This document shows positions 18,283 to 25,954 of a DNA stretch of 64,000 bases, piece after piece; within the stretch, counting starts at the first letter, position 1; each line of letters starts with the position of its first letter. Made by a program: the position numbers and the translations under genes. The notes under the pieces were generated by a model. It was not told the DNA's origin, made no database searches, and saw nothing but the letters and a program-made list of their open reading frames with translations. The DNA is from a virus: positions 1 through 64,000 of the IMG/VR virus record IMGVR_UViG_3300025276_002551; one strand, written 5' to 3'.

Positions 18283-19687
18283 CAAGCAAGTAAGCCATGT
18301 CTGGGAATGTTGCACGGAAGTCTGTTCCACGCAATTCATCTAACTTGTTTATATACTCTCTAAACTCGGGTAGTCGGCGTGTCCAATCTTCACTACGAGC
18401 AAAGCTAATCATACCACGTAAACGTTTGATACCATAACTAGCATCTTCCCATTTCTGATAGTCTACTTTACCCTTATGCCAACTTGGAACACCTAGCTCC
18501 CAATTCTCTTTCCACCATTGAATAAATTCTTCATACTTGGCTTCTGTTTTGTCTAGGAATTCATCTGGCAATATCTTAACATTCAAATGTCCGGGCCAGT
18601 ATACAAAGTGATAGTTAATACCACCTGCTCCAAAAGGCCACATATTTGTTTTCTTAAGTCCGCTATCCTGAAGTTTCCATTTAAGGAAGTCTGGAATGTA
18701 ATGAATGTTAAGTGCATTAACTGCACACGCAATTGTAATTTCTACGTTGTTACTTGTCTTTTGATCTAGGCGTTCAAACATTGCTAGCTGATGTGACCAT
18801 TCACTTGGATAACGAATATAATCATTCATTGGACCAATGCTGTCAATACTGTAATGGAAACGTACCTTTTCAAAGTGTGTCCATAGCTCTAGCAAACGAT
18901 CTGGTAGTTCAATACCATTACTGTTATAACGCACTTCAATTTGATGTGCGTAACCCATCTCAATAACTTTAGATAGGATTGAATAATGTTCTTCAATAAC
19001 TGTTGATTCACCACCAGCAAAGTATAGTTGTCTGATATAAGGAATCTGTGCATAAAACTGATCCCAAAACGTTGGGTTGTTTTTGTGCCAGTTATAGTTT
19101 GCACCAAAGGTCTTACCTTTAGCATCCCAATTCATAGTTTCTTTTAAGGATTCATTTGTAATTTGTGGATATAGTTTGTTCCAATCTTTTACCCAGCCTG
19201 AAGAGTCATGTGGGCTACACATAACGCACCCCAACTGGCATTTCGTCCCCATACGGATATCAATATAGCGTAGTTTAGAATCAGTACTTCCATCTTCGTA
19301 AGTTTCCCTTATTAAATCTTCAACGTCGATACCGTCTTTAATCCAATAGTCTGTTTCCCACTGTCTTTTAGACCTGTGTCCAGCCGCTTCTTCTTTATAA
19401 CATTTTACACAACTAGGTGGTTGTTCACCAGCCATCATTTGTTGTCTAACGCCACGCATGTAACTATTGTTCCACGCACTATTCAAATCACTGTTGTTTA
19501 AGTTAGCAGGTTTACCATCATCTGTTTTTACAATTCCAACTCGACCGCCATGTACTTTATCATTTGTTGCTCCTACTGCACTTGCATTAGCTGTACAACA
19601 CACACGCATACTTCCGTCTGGTCTTGTGCTTAAATGTATCCACGGTAGTATACAAAACGTATCCGAGGGTAACTTGTTTTCTGCCAT
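18263..19687 (-). CDS. Radical SAM protein with N-terminal twitch-like Cys domain (8)
   Basis: The longest copy, 474 aa. CQLGCVMC lies at residues 150-157, with AGGES replacing GGEP. N-terminal C12, CC at 30-31 and CVKC at 93-96 form the auxiliary site. The start MAENKLPSDTFC matches the copy at 20-1246, which it resembles most. The tail reads LDELRGTDF...FPDM. It is the first radical SAM gene met by a leftward polymerase entering the island. Confidence 0.87.
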   Translation of the reverse strand: MAENKLPSDTFCILPWIHLSTRPDGSMRVCCTANASAVGATNDKVHGGRVGIVKTDDGKPANLNNSDLNSAWNNSYMRGVRQQMMAGEQPPSCVKCYKEEAAGHRSKRQWETDYWIKDGIDVEDLIRETYEDGSTDSKLRYIDIRMGTKCQLGCVMCSPHDSSGWVKDWNKLYPQITNESLKETMNWDAKGKTFGANYNWHKNNPTFWDQFYAQIPYIRQLYFAGGESTVIEEHYSILSKVIEMGYAHQIEVRYNSNGIELPDRLLELWTHFEKVRFHYSIDSIGPMNDYIRYPSEWSHQLAMFERLDQKTSNNVEITIACAVNALNIHYIPDFLKWKLQDSGLKKTNMWPFGAGGINYHFVYWPGHLNVKILPDEFLDKTEAKYEEFIQWWKENWELGVPSWHKGKVDYQKWEDASYGIKRLRGMISFARSEDWTRRLPEFREYINKLDELRGTDFRATFPDMAYLLDEPDDT

Positions 19688-19699
19688 AATTATTATCCT

Positions 19700-20404
19700 T
19701 TAAATTTTATAGGTTGTTTCTGCATTGCCTTCATTTACAATATTCCATGTATCTGGCGTTGCAGTTCCTGTTAGTTGTAGACATGGACGTTTGGTCCAAC
19801 TGCCGTTCCATGTTAAGTGTGGTAGCGTACTCCATTCCCAAGTAAAAGCAGTACCTGCTTTCCATTGAGTATATATTCTGTTACCAAACTGTATTATCTG
19901 TCCTGGTTCCCAATCTTCCATCGTAATTAAAAAACGTATCTTATTGTCATTAGCGTAGTTAAACTCTGGATTGTCAATTACACGTTCCTTACGTGGGTTA
20001 CCGGGCAAGTTGTCTATGTGCCACATAAGCTGATCATTTGGATATTGATCATTAAATTTACATGTCAGTTTCTTACTTGTATCAAACTTTAGATGCTCCA
20101 CTATCTTTTGGAATAGTGGAAATTCTCCTGGGTATTTATCAAAATTTATCTTGCGGAACATCATTGCAGAAGGCTTACCATCTGTGTTTTCTTTATCTTC
20201 TTCTGTATGATTCTCGCTCTTAGCATTGGCAGCATGTTCGTATCGTTGTGTATTGTATTTCTGTTCGTCCATAGCCTTGCTTCTTGCATGCACAATCTCA
20301 TCAGCCCAATCACCTTGAAACACGCCAATACTCTTAGAATATTCGCCTTCGTGATCAGTTTTAAACTTATCAAAATGGTATGGTGTTTTAAAGGGGGACT
20401 GCAT
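19700..20404 (-). CDS. Fe(II)/2OG oxygenase-like protein
   Basis: A 234-aa protein with HID at residues 129-131, a second His near 196 (LPHLTWNGS) and Arg 206 (RPCLQLTG), spaced like the metal triad and 2-oxoglutarate Arg of a double-stranded beta-helix hydroxylase. The N-terminal half is charged. It sits at the right border of the radical SAM array, 12 nt ahead of the first radical SAM gene, and overlaps the sulfotransferase-like gene by 17 nt. Substrate unknown. Confidence 0.65.
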   Translation of the reverse strand: MQSPFKTPYHFDKFKTDHEGEYSKSIGVFQGDWADEIVHARSKAMDEQKYNTQRYEHAANAKSENHTEEDKENTDGKPSAMMFRKINFDKYPGEFPLFQKIVEHLKFDTSKKLTCKFNDQYPNDQLMWHIDNLPGNPRKERVIDNPEFNYANDNKIRFLITMEDWEPGQIIQFGNRIYTQWKAGTAFTWEWSTLPHLTWNGSWTKRPCLQLTGTATPDTWNIVNEGNAETTYKI

Positions 20405-21077
20405 TTAGTTTTTCCGGTATTGTTACTGATGCAATATATACATCATTGTGCTTAGTAATATTTATCATCTCATACTCCGAAGCTATATCAATATCGTATC
20501 CATTCCAATGTTTAAATTCTGATACATTGTATGGTTTAAACTGTATTCCTTTTTGTAGTGCAAAGTCTGTAATTTTTGCACTTTCTTTCCAAAGTAGCTC
20601 ACGCATAGTGTTGTAGTCTGTGTATCCTGGCGTGTAGTTTGGGTAGTGATGATCACTAAAATCCATTACTTCACTCCACCATGCAAAACTCTTTTGAGGT
20701 TCTCTATAAATGAGTACTATTTTATCACCTGGAAAGTTATTCCAAATGTAATCTAAATTAAAGTGACGAGCTAAGAAATGGTTCTTTATAACTCGATATC
20801 CATCTCCGTTAAAAACGTTATGTATATCAGTCTCAATCTTATCTTTTGTTAAATGATTGAAATCAGTCCAGTCCTCTCCACAGCCCATACCGGGTCCCCA
20901 ATAAGAGCCACGATGTCCGTTATTGCTGTCCGAGGGGTTATATGCTCTATGGTAAAAGGTTCTAGCTCGTGTTTCATCTGAACGATCGCACGATAGCACG
21001 GAGCGGATCTGTATATCAATTCCGCTCCATCTACTACCGGGGATGCCACACATCCAAATATTGTTACTATTCGTCAA
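20388..21077 (-). CDS. Sulfotransferase-like P-loop protein
   Basis: A 229-aa protein with GIPGSRWSG near the N-terminus, at the place of the PAPS-binding loop of sulfotransferases, and IVLIYREPQKSFAWW in the middle, matching the Arg-containing 3'-phosphate motif. It would transfer sulfate to a hydroxyl or amine, possibly on the product of the adjacent oxygenases. The assignment rests on two short motifs. Confidence 0.6.
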   Translation of the reverse strand: MTNSNNIWMCGIPGSRWSGIDIQIRSVLSCDRSDETRARTFYHRAYNPSDSNNGHRGSYWGPGMGCGEDWTDFNHLTKDKIETDIHNVFNGDGYRVIKNHFLARHFNLDYIWNNFPGDKIVLIYREPQKSFAWWSEVMDFSDHHYPNYTPGYTDYNTMRELLWKESAKITDFALQKGIQFKPYNVSEFKHWNGYDIDIASEYEMINITKHNDVYIASVTIPEKLNAVPL

Positions 21078-21360
21078 AATGCTTTCCTAAGAAGCCTGTT
21101 ACTCCACGTAACACATCTGACTTAATTGCTTCATAGTCTAGCTTCAAACTAATATTAGACATGTTATCTACACTTAATGCAGATATAATGTCATCAGCTG
21201 ATTTGTTCTTAATCAGCAACAAGTCATCTTTAGTTAGTGTTATTCTTTCACCAGTACCTAAGTCAACCATAATTTCTCTGATATATTCAGCAGGAACATG
21301 ATCCATAGATACCTGGTCAAAGATCAGATCGAAGGATCTGTCTTTCCGTTCAATCGCCAT
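21067..21360 (-). CDS. Small conserved phage-style hypothetical protein
   Basis: A 97-aa acidic, soluble protein with no recognised domain. It overlaps the sulfotransferase-like gene by 11 nt and marks the change from the enzyme island to the block of small phage genes on the right. Confidence 0.6.
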   Translation of the reverse strand: MAIERKDRSFDLIFDQVSMDHVPAEYIREIMVDLGTGERITLTKDDLLLIKNKSADDIISALSVDNMSNISLKLDYEAIKSDVLRGVTGFLGKHFDE

Positions 21361-21382
21361 TGTTGTCGTCCTTAAAGATGAA

Positions 21383-22096
21383 TTATACTTTTACAGTATC
21401 TTTTGCATCAGCTTTAGTTGCCGTTGCCTTGACTGGCTTTTTTGGACCTGGCTTTAAACCTGGTACCATATCATAAGCCTGTGCTTTCAAACTTTTAGCT
21501 TCTTCTTCAAAGCCTTTAGCTTGTGCTAGCAAGTTCTTTGCCATAGCAGTATCGTCAAGCATCTCATCACCACTGGCCTGTAATGCAGGTGCACCTTTAG
21601 GAGCAGTGTAGTTAGGATCCATAGTCGGGTCCAAACGTCCTTCATTAATTGCAACTCTACGTTCAGCTGGTGTCATTAAATCAACTGTATCCTTCCCAGG
21701 AAGCACCGCTTCTGTTTCATCTGGAATCACTACAGCTGGTCCACCTTCTTTACGTACTAACTCATTAATCTCGGCAAGCCCTACAGCTACATCGTTATTA
21801 GGTGTCATCATTACGTTAGAAGTTGGTTGCTTCATTAAACGTCCAGTCTTGTGCAAAGTTTGCAACATGTTACTGCCGTCTGTGAGAACCGTACGTTCTG
21901 CATACTCGTAGAAGTTAGCAGATGCTTGAGCACCTGGGCTATCTACTGCATTTAATACATTATCTTGCATCCAATCTGGAAGTGCATCTGTATCAACTAC
22001 TAAACAACTGTTTGCATCATCGGGTAGCTCTCTAAAAACTACTACGATACGCTTTCCTGTGTTGGACAGTTTACCAACGTGTTTTGTATTTCTCAT
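21383..22096 (-). CDS. Hypothetical phage protein with Lys/Ala-rich tail
   Basis: A 237-aa protein. The first 130 residues look globular. Then comes a Pro/Ala/Asp-rich linker, a helical segment (roughly 185-210) with EEEAKSLKAQA, and a basic Lys/Ala tail. No family recognised. The composition suits a structural or nucleic-acid-associated phage protein. It follows the 77-aa gene by 2 nt. Confidence 0.6.
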   Translation of the reverse strand: MRNTKHVGKLSNTGKRIVVVFRELPDDANSCLVVDTDALPDWMQDNVLNAVDSPGAQASANFYEYAERTVLTDGSNMLQTLHKTGRLMKQPTSNVMMTPNNDVAVGLAEINELVRKEGGPAVVIPDETEAVLPGKDTVDLMTPAERRVAINEGRLDPTMDPNYTAPKGAPALQASGDEMLDDTAMAKNLLAQAKGFEEEAKSLKAQAYDMVPGLKPGPKKPVKATATKADAKDTVKV

Positions 22097-22098
22097 AT

Positions 22099-22332
22099 TT
22101 ACTCCTTTGGAGCCTCAGCTTCTTCAGCTGGTGCTTCTGTTGTTGCCGTGTCCGGCGTGTTAGCTTTGATAAACGTTACCAGTTTCTCAAAACATTTTCC
22201 TACTTGTGTAGCTTCAGCCGCTTTATAAGCGCCACGTTGCATACCAAGGTCAATAATGTTTGCCGCAAGAACGATGTCTTGGATTGATAATTGAACATCG
22301 CCTTCTATTGGGGTATTATTTTCTTCACTCAT
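22099..22332 (-). CDS. Small protein with acidic Ala/Glu/Pro tail
   Basis: A 77-aa protein with a helical centre (residues 15-55) and a low-complexity acidic tail rich in Ala, Glu, Pro and Thr. AGGAGAA lies just before the ATG. A CATAAATA motif lies about 41-48 nt upstream. Function unknown. Confidence 0.62.
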   Translation of the reverse strand: MSEENNTPIEGDVQLSIQDIVLAANIIDLGMQRGAYKAAEATQVGKCFEKLVTFIKANTPDTATTEAPAEEAEAPKE

Positions 22333-22372
22333 TGTATTATTCTCCTATGTAGATTTAATTAACTACTATGTT

Positions 22373-22380
22373 TATTTATG
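22373..22380 (-). promoter_or_regulatory. T4-like late promoter motif (CATAAATA)
   Basis: Minus-strand CATAAATAAA straddles the stop of the upstream gene and precedes the 77-aa gene by about 40 nt, a good distance for a late promoter with a short leader. Confidence 0.42.
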
Positions 22381-22690
22381 CCGCTTCGTGGGCAGTGTTG
22401 CTTAATTTACTGACATATAAGTTTTTATTGAATTGGTCTATGTCAGACTGAAACTCAAACCATAACTGGTATATTTGCTTAGACTTATCTAAAGGTCTAA
22501 TATGATACAAGCCTGGAATATCATCCATAAGGGTTGTCCAGTCTATATCATTGTTATTAGTAACAACGACAATGCGATTACGCATCATCTGCATTACTAA
22601 ATCTGTTCCTGCGATTAACGTCAGGTCTGTTTCACTTAGGCTTCCGCCATTGTTTACTACACGAATTTTATTTTTAGTTTTTGTTTCCAT
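22376..22690 (-). CDS. Small hypothetical protein downstream of the VWA protein
   Basis: A protein of about 104 aa starting METKTKNKIRVVNNGG at 22690, one base after the VWA gene stop; a start five codons earlier is possible. It is a mix of beta strands and a C-terminal helix with no recognised domain. Position suggests co-expression with the MoxR/VWA pair. Confidence 0.58.
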   Translation of the reverse strand: METKTKNKIRVVNNGGSLSETDLTLIAGTDLVMQMMRNRIVVVTNNNDIDWTTLMDDIPGLYHIRPLDKSKQIYQLWFEFQSDIDQFNKNLYVSKLSNTAHEAA

Positions 22691-22691
22691 A

Positions 22692-23870
22692 TTATGCTGC
22701 CTCATAGTGTACTGTTACACCAAATGGCGCTTCTATACGTTTTTGTTTGTCGCTGTGGATACAAAATAATGTATCACAGTAGTCTGGGTTGCCCCATGAA
22801 CCCCATGGATATCCATCTGTGAATATAACCAACTGGTCCGGATCAATATCATACTGCTCTAAGTAATTAAAGATAACATCAAAGTCTGTTCCACCGCCAC
22901 CTTTTAATTCATAGTCTTGCATTGTACGACCATCATCACTTGTAAATTCTTCTGCACCATACACACCTGTATCAAATTGGAAAATGTGTACTTTGTACTG
23001 AGCGTATTGATCCATAATGCCTTGTACTTCACTTAGGAAGTCACGTAACATAACTTGACTAATACTACCTGATGTATCAAGTCCAACTGCAATGTCTAAA
23101 CATTCGTCTCTGTCCATGCCTGGAAATATAACTTCTCCTGAACGCTTACTAGGACGCATAAATGTAAAGTCTGCTTTAATTGAACTTTCAATGTTAGTAG
23201 CTAGCACATCACGCCAGTCCATCTTAGGAGCAATAAGCTCATTGATTAAACGTTTAACAGCATCTGGAACACCTTGTCCTGCACTCTGTGCCGCTTGTAT
23301 TGTAGCTTGCTTAATCTCATCTGAGAGTTGCTTCTTTTCTTCTTCTGACATTGGGCTTCCTGCATTAGGATCTGCAACTGCGTTGCCTTCTCCATCTACG
23401 CCATCTTCTAAGTGAACGTCCATGCCTTTAGCATCTTCGTTATTCGCCTTCAAGTCATCATATATCTCATAGCTATTCCAACCAGTGTATTTCCAATCTA
23501 AGCATATCTTTCCGCCGCCTAGTTTATCTTCTGTAATTGGAGCTCCAATATTCTGCTCTACTAATGTCATGTTAATGTTATAGTCTGCGGCAGCATTATA
23601 TAGCTGTGCATCTCGTTCGCCTCTAGATTCCATGTGATCAAATACACAATGTAATACTTCATGTCCAACTAGAAAGTCTAGCATCTCATCTGTAAGACTA
23701 TCTACAAAACCTCTGTTAAACATAAATCTACGACCGTCTGTTGCGGCAGTAGGGATCCAGTCACTTGCATCTTCTAGTTTTAAACGTACAGCTAGTTGAC
23801 CAAAGAAAGGTTTTGTTAGTAAAAGTCTAACTCTAGACTGTGTAATTCTTTCTTCTGCAGTTTTTAACAT
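22692..23870 (-). CDS. VWA-like protein with N-terminal metallopeptidase-like domain
   Basis: A 392-aa protein. The N-terminal part has HEVLHCVFDH, an HExxH zinc site with a third His. The C-terminal part has VGLDTSGSIS, the MIDAS motif of a VWA domain, followed by VIFTDGYPWG. This matches the paired putative metallopeptidase and VWA-like domains found next to MoxR ATPases. With the AAA+ gene at 24245-25369 it likely forms a chaperone-like remodelling pair. A strong TTGACA/TATAAT promoter precedes it. Confidence 0.8.
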   Translation of the reverse strand: MLKTAEERITQSRVRLLLTKPFFGQLAVRLKLEDASDWIPTAATDGRRFMFNRGFVDSLTDEMLDFLVGHEVLHCVFDHMESRGERDAQLYNAAADYNINMTLVEQNIGAPITEDKLGGGKICLDWKYTGWNSYEIYDDLKANNEDAKGMDVHLEDGVDGEGNAVADPNAGSPMSEEEKKQLSDEIKQATIQAAQSAGQGVPDAVKRLINELIAPKMDWRDVLATNIESSIKADFTFMRPSKRSGEVIFPGMDRDECLDIAVGLDTSGSISQVMLRDFLSEVQGIMDQYAQYKVHIFQFDTGVYGAEEFTSDDGRTMQDYELKGGGGTDFDVIFNYLEQYDIDPDQLVIFTDGYPWGSWGNPDYCDTLFCIHSDKQKRIEAPFGVTVHYEAA

Positions 23871-23903
23871 TAATAAAACTCCTAATTTCTAACTATTATA
23901 TAC

Positions 23904-23932
23904 ATTATACGATAAACAATACCTATTGTCAA
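23904..23932 (-). promoter_or_regulatory. Sigma-70-like early promoter (TTGACA-17-TATAAT)
   Basis: Exact TTGACA (23927-23932) and TATAAT (23904-23909) on the minus strand, 17 bp apart, upstream of the VWA gene. The stop codon TGA of the preceding gene lies inside the TTGACA box. Confidence 0.8.
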
Positions 23933-24270
23933 CCATTAATACTGAGTCTAAATAGCATAGCTTCTGCACTGTTTTTAAACAAAATCATATGACTGTCGTC
24001 TGGTGAAGCAAATTTGTTAATAGTAAAGTCTTGGTGGAAGAGATTTGTTTTACACCATTTAGCGGCTTGTGTAAGTCTATCTGGGTCAATGCGTAGTTCC
24101 TCATGTTCCTCTGCTAACCATTTGTGCTTGTAATCAAATATATCTAAAGGGGTCCAATCTTTGCATTTAAGTCCATACAATCGAATGTTAGTCCTTTGGC
24201 GTGGATTGTAAAGGGAGAGATTAACTGTCTCCCCCTCTTCCAACTTAGGCGTCAAGTACGAGTCGACCAT
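23929..24270 (-). CDS. Hypothetical protein between AAA+ and VWA genes
   Basis: A 113-aa protein (up to 123 aa if the ATG at 24300 is used) with no recognised domain. It contains charged helices and a central WLAEEHEEL segment. The start overlaps the end of the AAA+ gene. It sits between the two members of a MoxR/VWA pair and may be an adaptor. The choice among three in-frame ATGs is uncertain. Confidence 0.58.
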   Translation of the reverse strand: MVDSYLTPKLEEGETVNLSLYNPRQRTNIRLYGLKCKDWTPLDIFDYKHKWLAEEHEELRIDPDRLTQAAKWCKTNLFHQDFTINKFASPDDSHMILFKNSAEAMLFRLSING

Positions 24271-25369
24271 AACGTCCAAAATATTCATCAAAGCGTTCAA
24301 TTTTCTTTTGCTTAGGTACTAGCTTATACTGTTGCATTGCAATCCTGGATGCCATAACAACCATCTCAGTTTCCATTGTGTCCATCATAAACCCAATAAA
24401 GTTTGAGAAGCTCTTGTGATACTTTTCCATCTCTTTAGAATCTGCACCAGCTTTCTCACCAGCAATATGTCGATCACGTAGCTCATAACACAAGCTAGTT
24501 GCCATTGCATACATTGCTGACACTTCGTTAGTTTTGATAGTTTTAACCTTACCATCAAGTACATCTTCTGGAATAGGAAGGTCGCCTGCAATCTTACGGT
24601 GTGCCATAAACTTAACAGCAATACCTTCTCCAACACAACCTGCAACTAAGTCAGTCTGTAATGAATCACTTAGATCATCTGCATCATCAATAAGTTCTGA
24701 TGTAAACGTCCAAGCTCGAGGCGTAGCAAATCCACGTGAACTTGATTGTGGATCAAAGTTATAAAGATCGCCTTTAGCAAATGACAAGTAACCAACTACG
24801 TCTGCGTCAACGTTATTGTGTACTGCCCAGTTTAACCAATCTTGGAAATCTACACGTAATTCAAAGTGTACAAAACGATTCTCAAGTGGCTTAGGCATAC
24901 GATAAGTAACACCTTTGTCTGTCTCACGATTACCTGCGGCAATCATTACAACGTTATCTGGAAGTACATACTGTCCAATACGTCGATTTAAAATTAATTG
25001 ATAACCCGCTGCCTGCACACTTGGTGCCGCTGAGTTCATCTCGTCTAGGAATACAATTACTGTATCGTACTTTGCCGCTAGTTCCTTGCTTGGCAAGTCT
25101 GCTGGCGGAAGCCATTGCATAACACCTGTTTCCATATTAGGTACAGGATACCCACGTAAGTCAGTTGGCTCAAATAATGCAAGACGCATATCAATAACAA
25201 GTGTATTGCCAAGAGCACCACTGTCACCAATAGTTTGCACTAGTTCGGATTTACCAATTCCTGGAGGACCCCACAAAAACACAGGACGCTTCTTTTTAAA
25301 TGCACGTGTAATAAGTGTAGTAGCTTCACTAATTTTCACAGTACGCGATTCTGATGCTGCAGTTTTCAT
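24245..25369 (-). CDS. MoxR-type AAA+ ATPase
   Basis: A protein of about 374 aa with Walker A GPPGIGKS near residue 34, Walker B VIVFLDEMN, sensor region VMIAAGNRE and the arginine-containing PLENRFVHFE segment typical of MoxR ATPases. I prefer the ATG at 25369, which has AAGGA nine bases upstream. The ATG at 25417 would lie almost at the transcription start of the promoter at 25426-25454. MoxR ATPases work with VWA partners to remodel or activate proteins. Confidence 0.83.
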   Translation of the reverse strand: MKTAASESRTVKISEATTLITRAFKKKRPVFLWGPPGIGKSELVQTIGDSGALGNTLVIDMRLALFEPTDLRGYPVPNMETGVMQWLPPADLPSKELAAKYDTVIVFLDEMNSAAPSVQAAGYQLILNRRIGQYVLPDNVVMIAAGNRETDKGVTYRMPKPLENRFVHFELRVDFQDWLNWAVHNNVDADVVGYLSFAKGDLYNFDPQSSSRGFATPRAWTFTSELIDDADDLSDSLQTDLVAGCVGEGIAVKFMAHRKIAGDLPIPEDVLDGKVKTIKTNEVSAMYAMATSLCYELRDRHIAGEKAGADSKEMEKYHKSFSNFIGFMMDTMETEMVVMASRIAMQQYKLVPKQKKIERFDEYFGRYGRLVLDA

Positions 25370-25425
25370 ATCTTTTTTTCCTTCTTCAAAGTTTGAAATA
25401 GTTTTCTTTTTTGGCATATAATACT

Positions 25426-25454
25426 ATTGTAAGGCAAGAAGCCTTACTTGTCAA
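25426..25454 (-). promoter_or_regulatory. Sigma-70-like promoter with inverted repeat in the spacer
   Basis: TTGACA (25449-25454) and TACAAT (25426-25431) are 17 bp apart. The spacer region contains an inverted repeat, GTAAGGC-5 nt-GCCTTAC (25429-25447), a possible operator. It drives the MoxR gene and closely resembles the promoter at 25673-25701. Confidence 0.75.
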
Positions 25455-25457
25455 CCT

Positions 25458-25637
25458 TTATTTAATCTCGTTAAGTTCTGCTACTTTTCCATCACGTAGT
25501 GCCCATAGGAACAACGCAATACCAGTAAACATAAATCCAAAACAACCAGCCCACCAATCTGACTCATATCCGCTAGGACCGTCAATGCAACCAACTGCTA
25601 AAATAAAACATAAAAACGCAAGTACTAATCTAATCAT
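25458..25637 (-). CDS. Small membrane protein (59 aa)
   Basis: A 59-aa protein starting MIRLVLAFLCF, with a hydrophobic N-terminal signal-like segment ending in AVGC (a possible lipobox) and a second hydrophobic stretch, GCFGFMFTGIALFLWAL, near residues 31-47, then a charged tail. AGGAAAG lies upstream of the ATG and a perfect TTGACA/TATAAT promoter precedes it. Likely a host-membrane-directed early phage protein; function unknown. Confidence 0.7.
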   Translation of the reverse strand: MIRLVLAFLCFILAVGCIDGPSGYESDWWAGCFGFMFTGIALFLWALRDGKVAELNEIK

Positions 25638-25672
25638 TTTATCTTTCCTTCTTTTGTTTAACTTATATACTA

Positions 25673-25701
25673 ATTATACGGCAAGACGTCTTACTTGTCA
25701 A
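25673..25701 (-). promoter_or_regulatory. Sigma-70-like early promoter with palindromic spacer
   Basis: TTGACA (25696-25701) and TATAAT (25673-25678), 17 bp apart, on the minus strand. The spacer contains the palindrome AAGACGTCTT (25683-25692). It shares TTGACAAGTAAG and TCTTGCC with the next promoter downstream. Confidence 0.8.
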
Positions 25702-25735
25702 CCGGTAAATTGCAATTAATTTGGTTTATTTTGGT

Positions 25736-25954
25736 TTATTTTGATAGTTTTATAAGGAATAGCTCTGCTTCTGTATAGAATTCGCTATCTATCCACAAAT
25801 GACGTGGATCTGCACTTCTGATGTTCGTAACTACTTGGTAATATGTGCCAACAAGCACTAATTTGCCACTTGTCATACGTTTAGGGAACCAAGTAAAGCA
25901 TTTGATAGGAGCATGTCTGTGTGTTAGTAAATCGTAGTGTGTCTTAGGCTTCAC
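25736..25954 (-). CDS. Small hypothetical protein
   Basis: A 72-aa soluble protein rich in His, Tyr and Lys, ending KLSK. Its start overlaps the stop of the HtrA-like gene in an ATGA arrangement, so it is coupled to it. No domain recognised. Its last codons and the following bases resemble the end of the gene at 44804-45139. Confidence 0.6.
   Translation of the reverse strand: MKPKTHYDLLTHRHAPIKCFTWFPKRMTSGKLVLVGTYYQVVTNIRSADPRHLWIDSEFYTEAELFLIKLSK

Noticed and set aside
25411-25719. A 102-aa plus-strand frame in the gap before the HtrA-like block
   Set aside because: The opposite strand carries two strong promoters and a 59-aa gene with a good ribosome site, which explain the region better.
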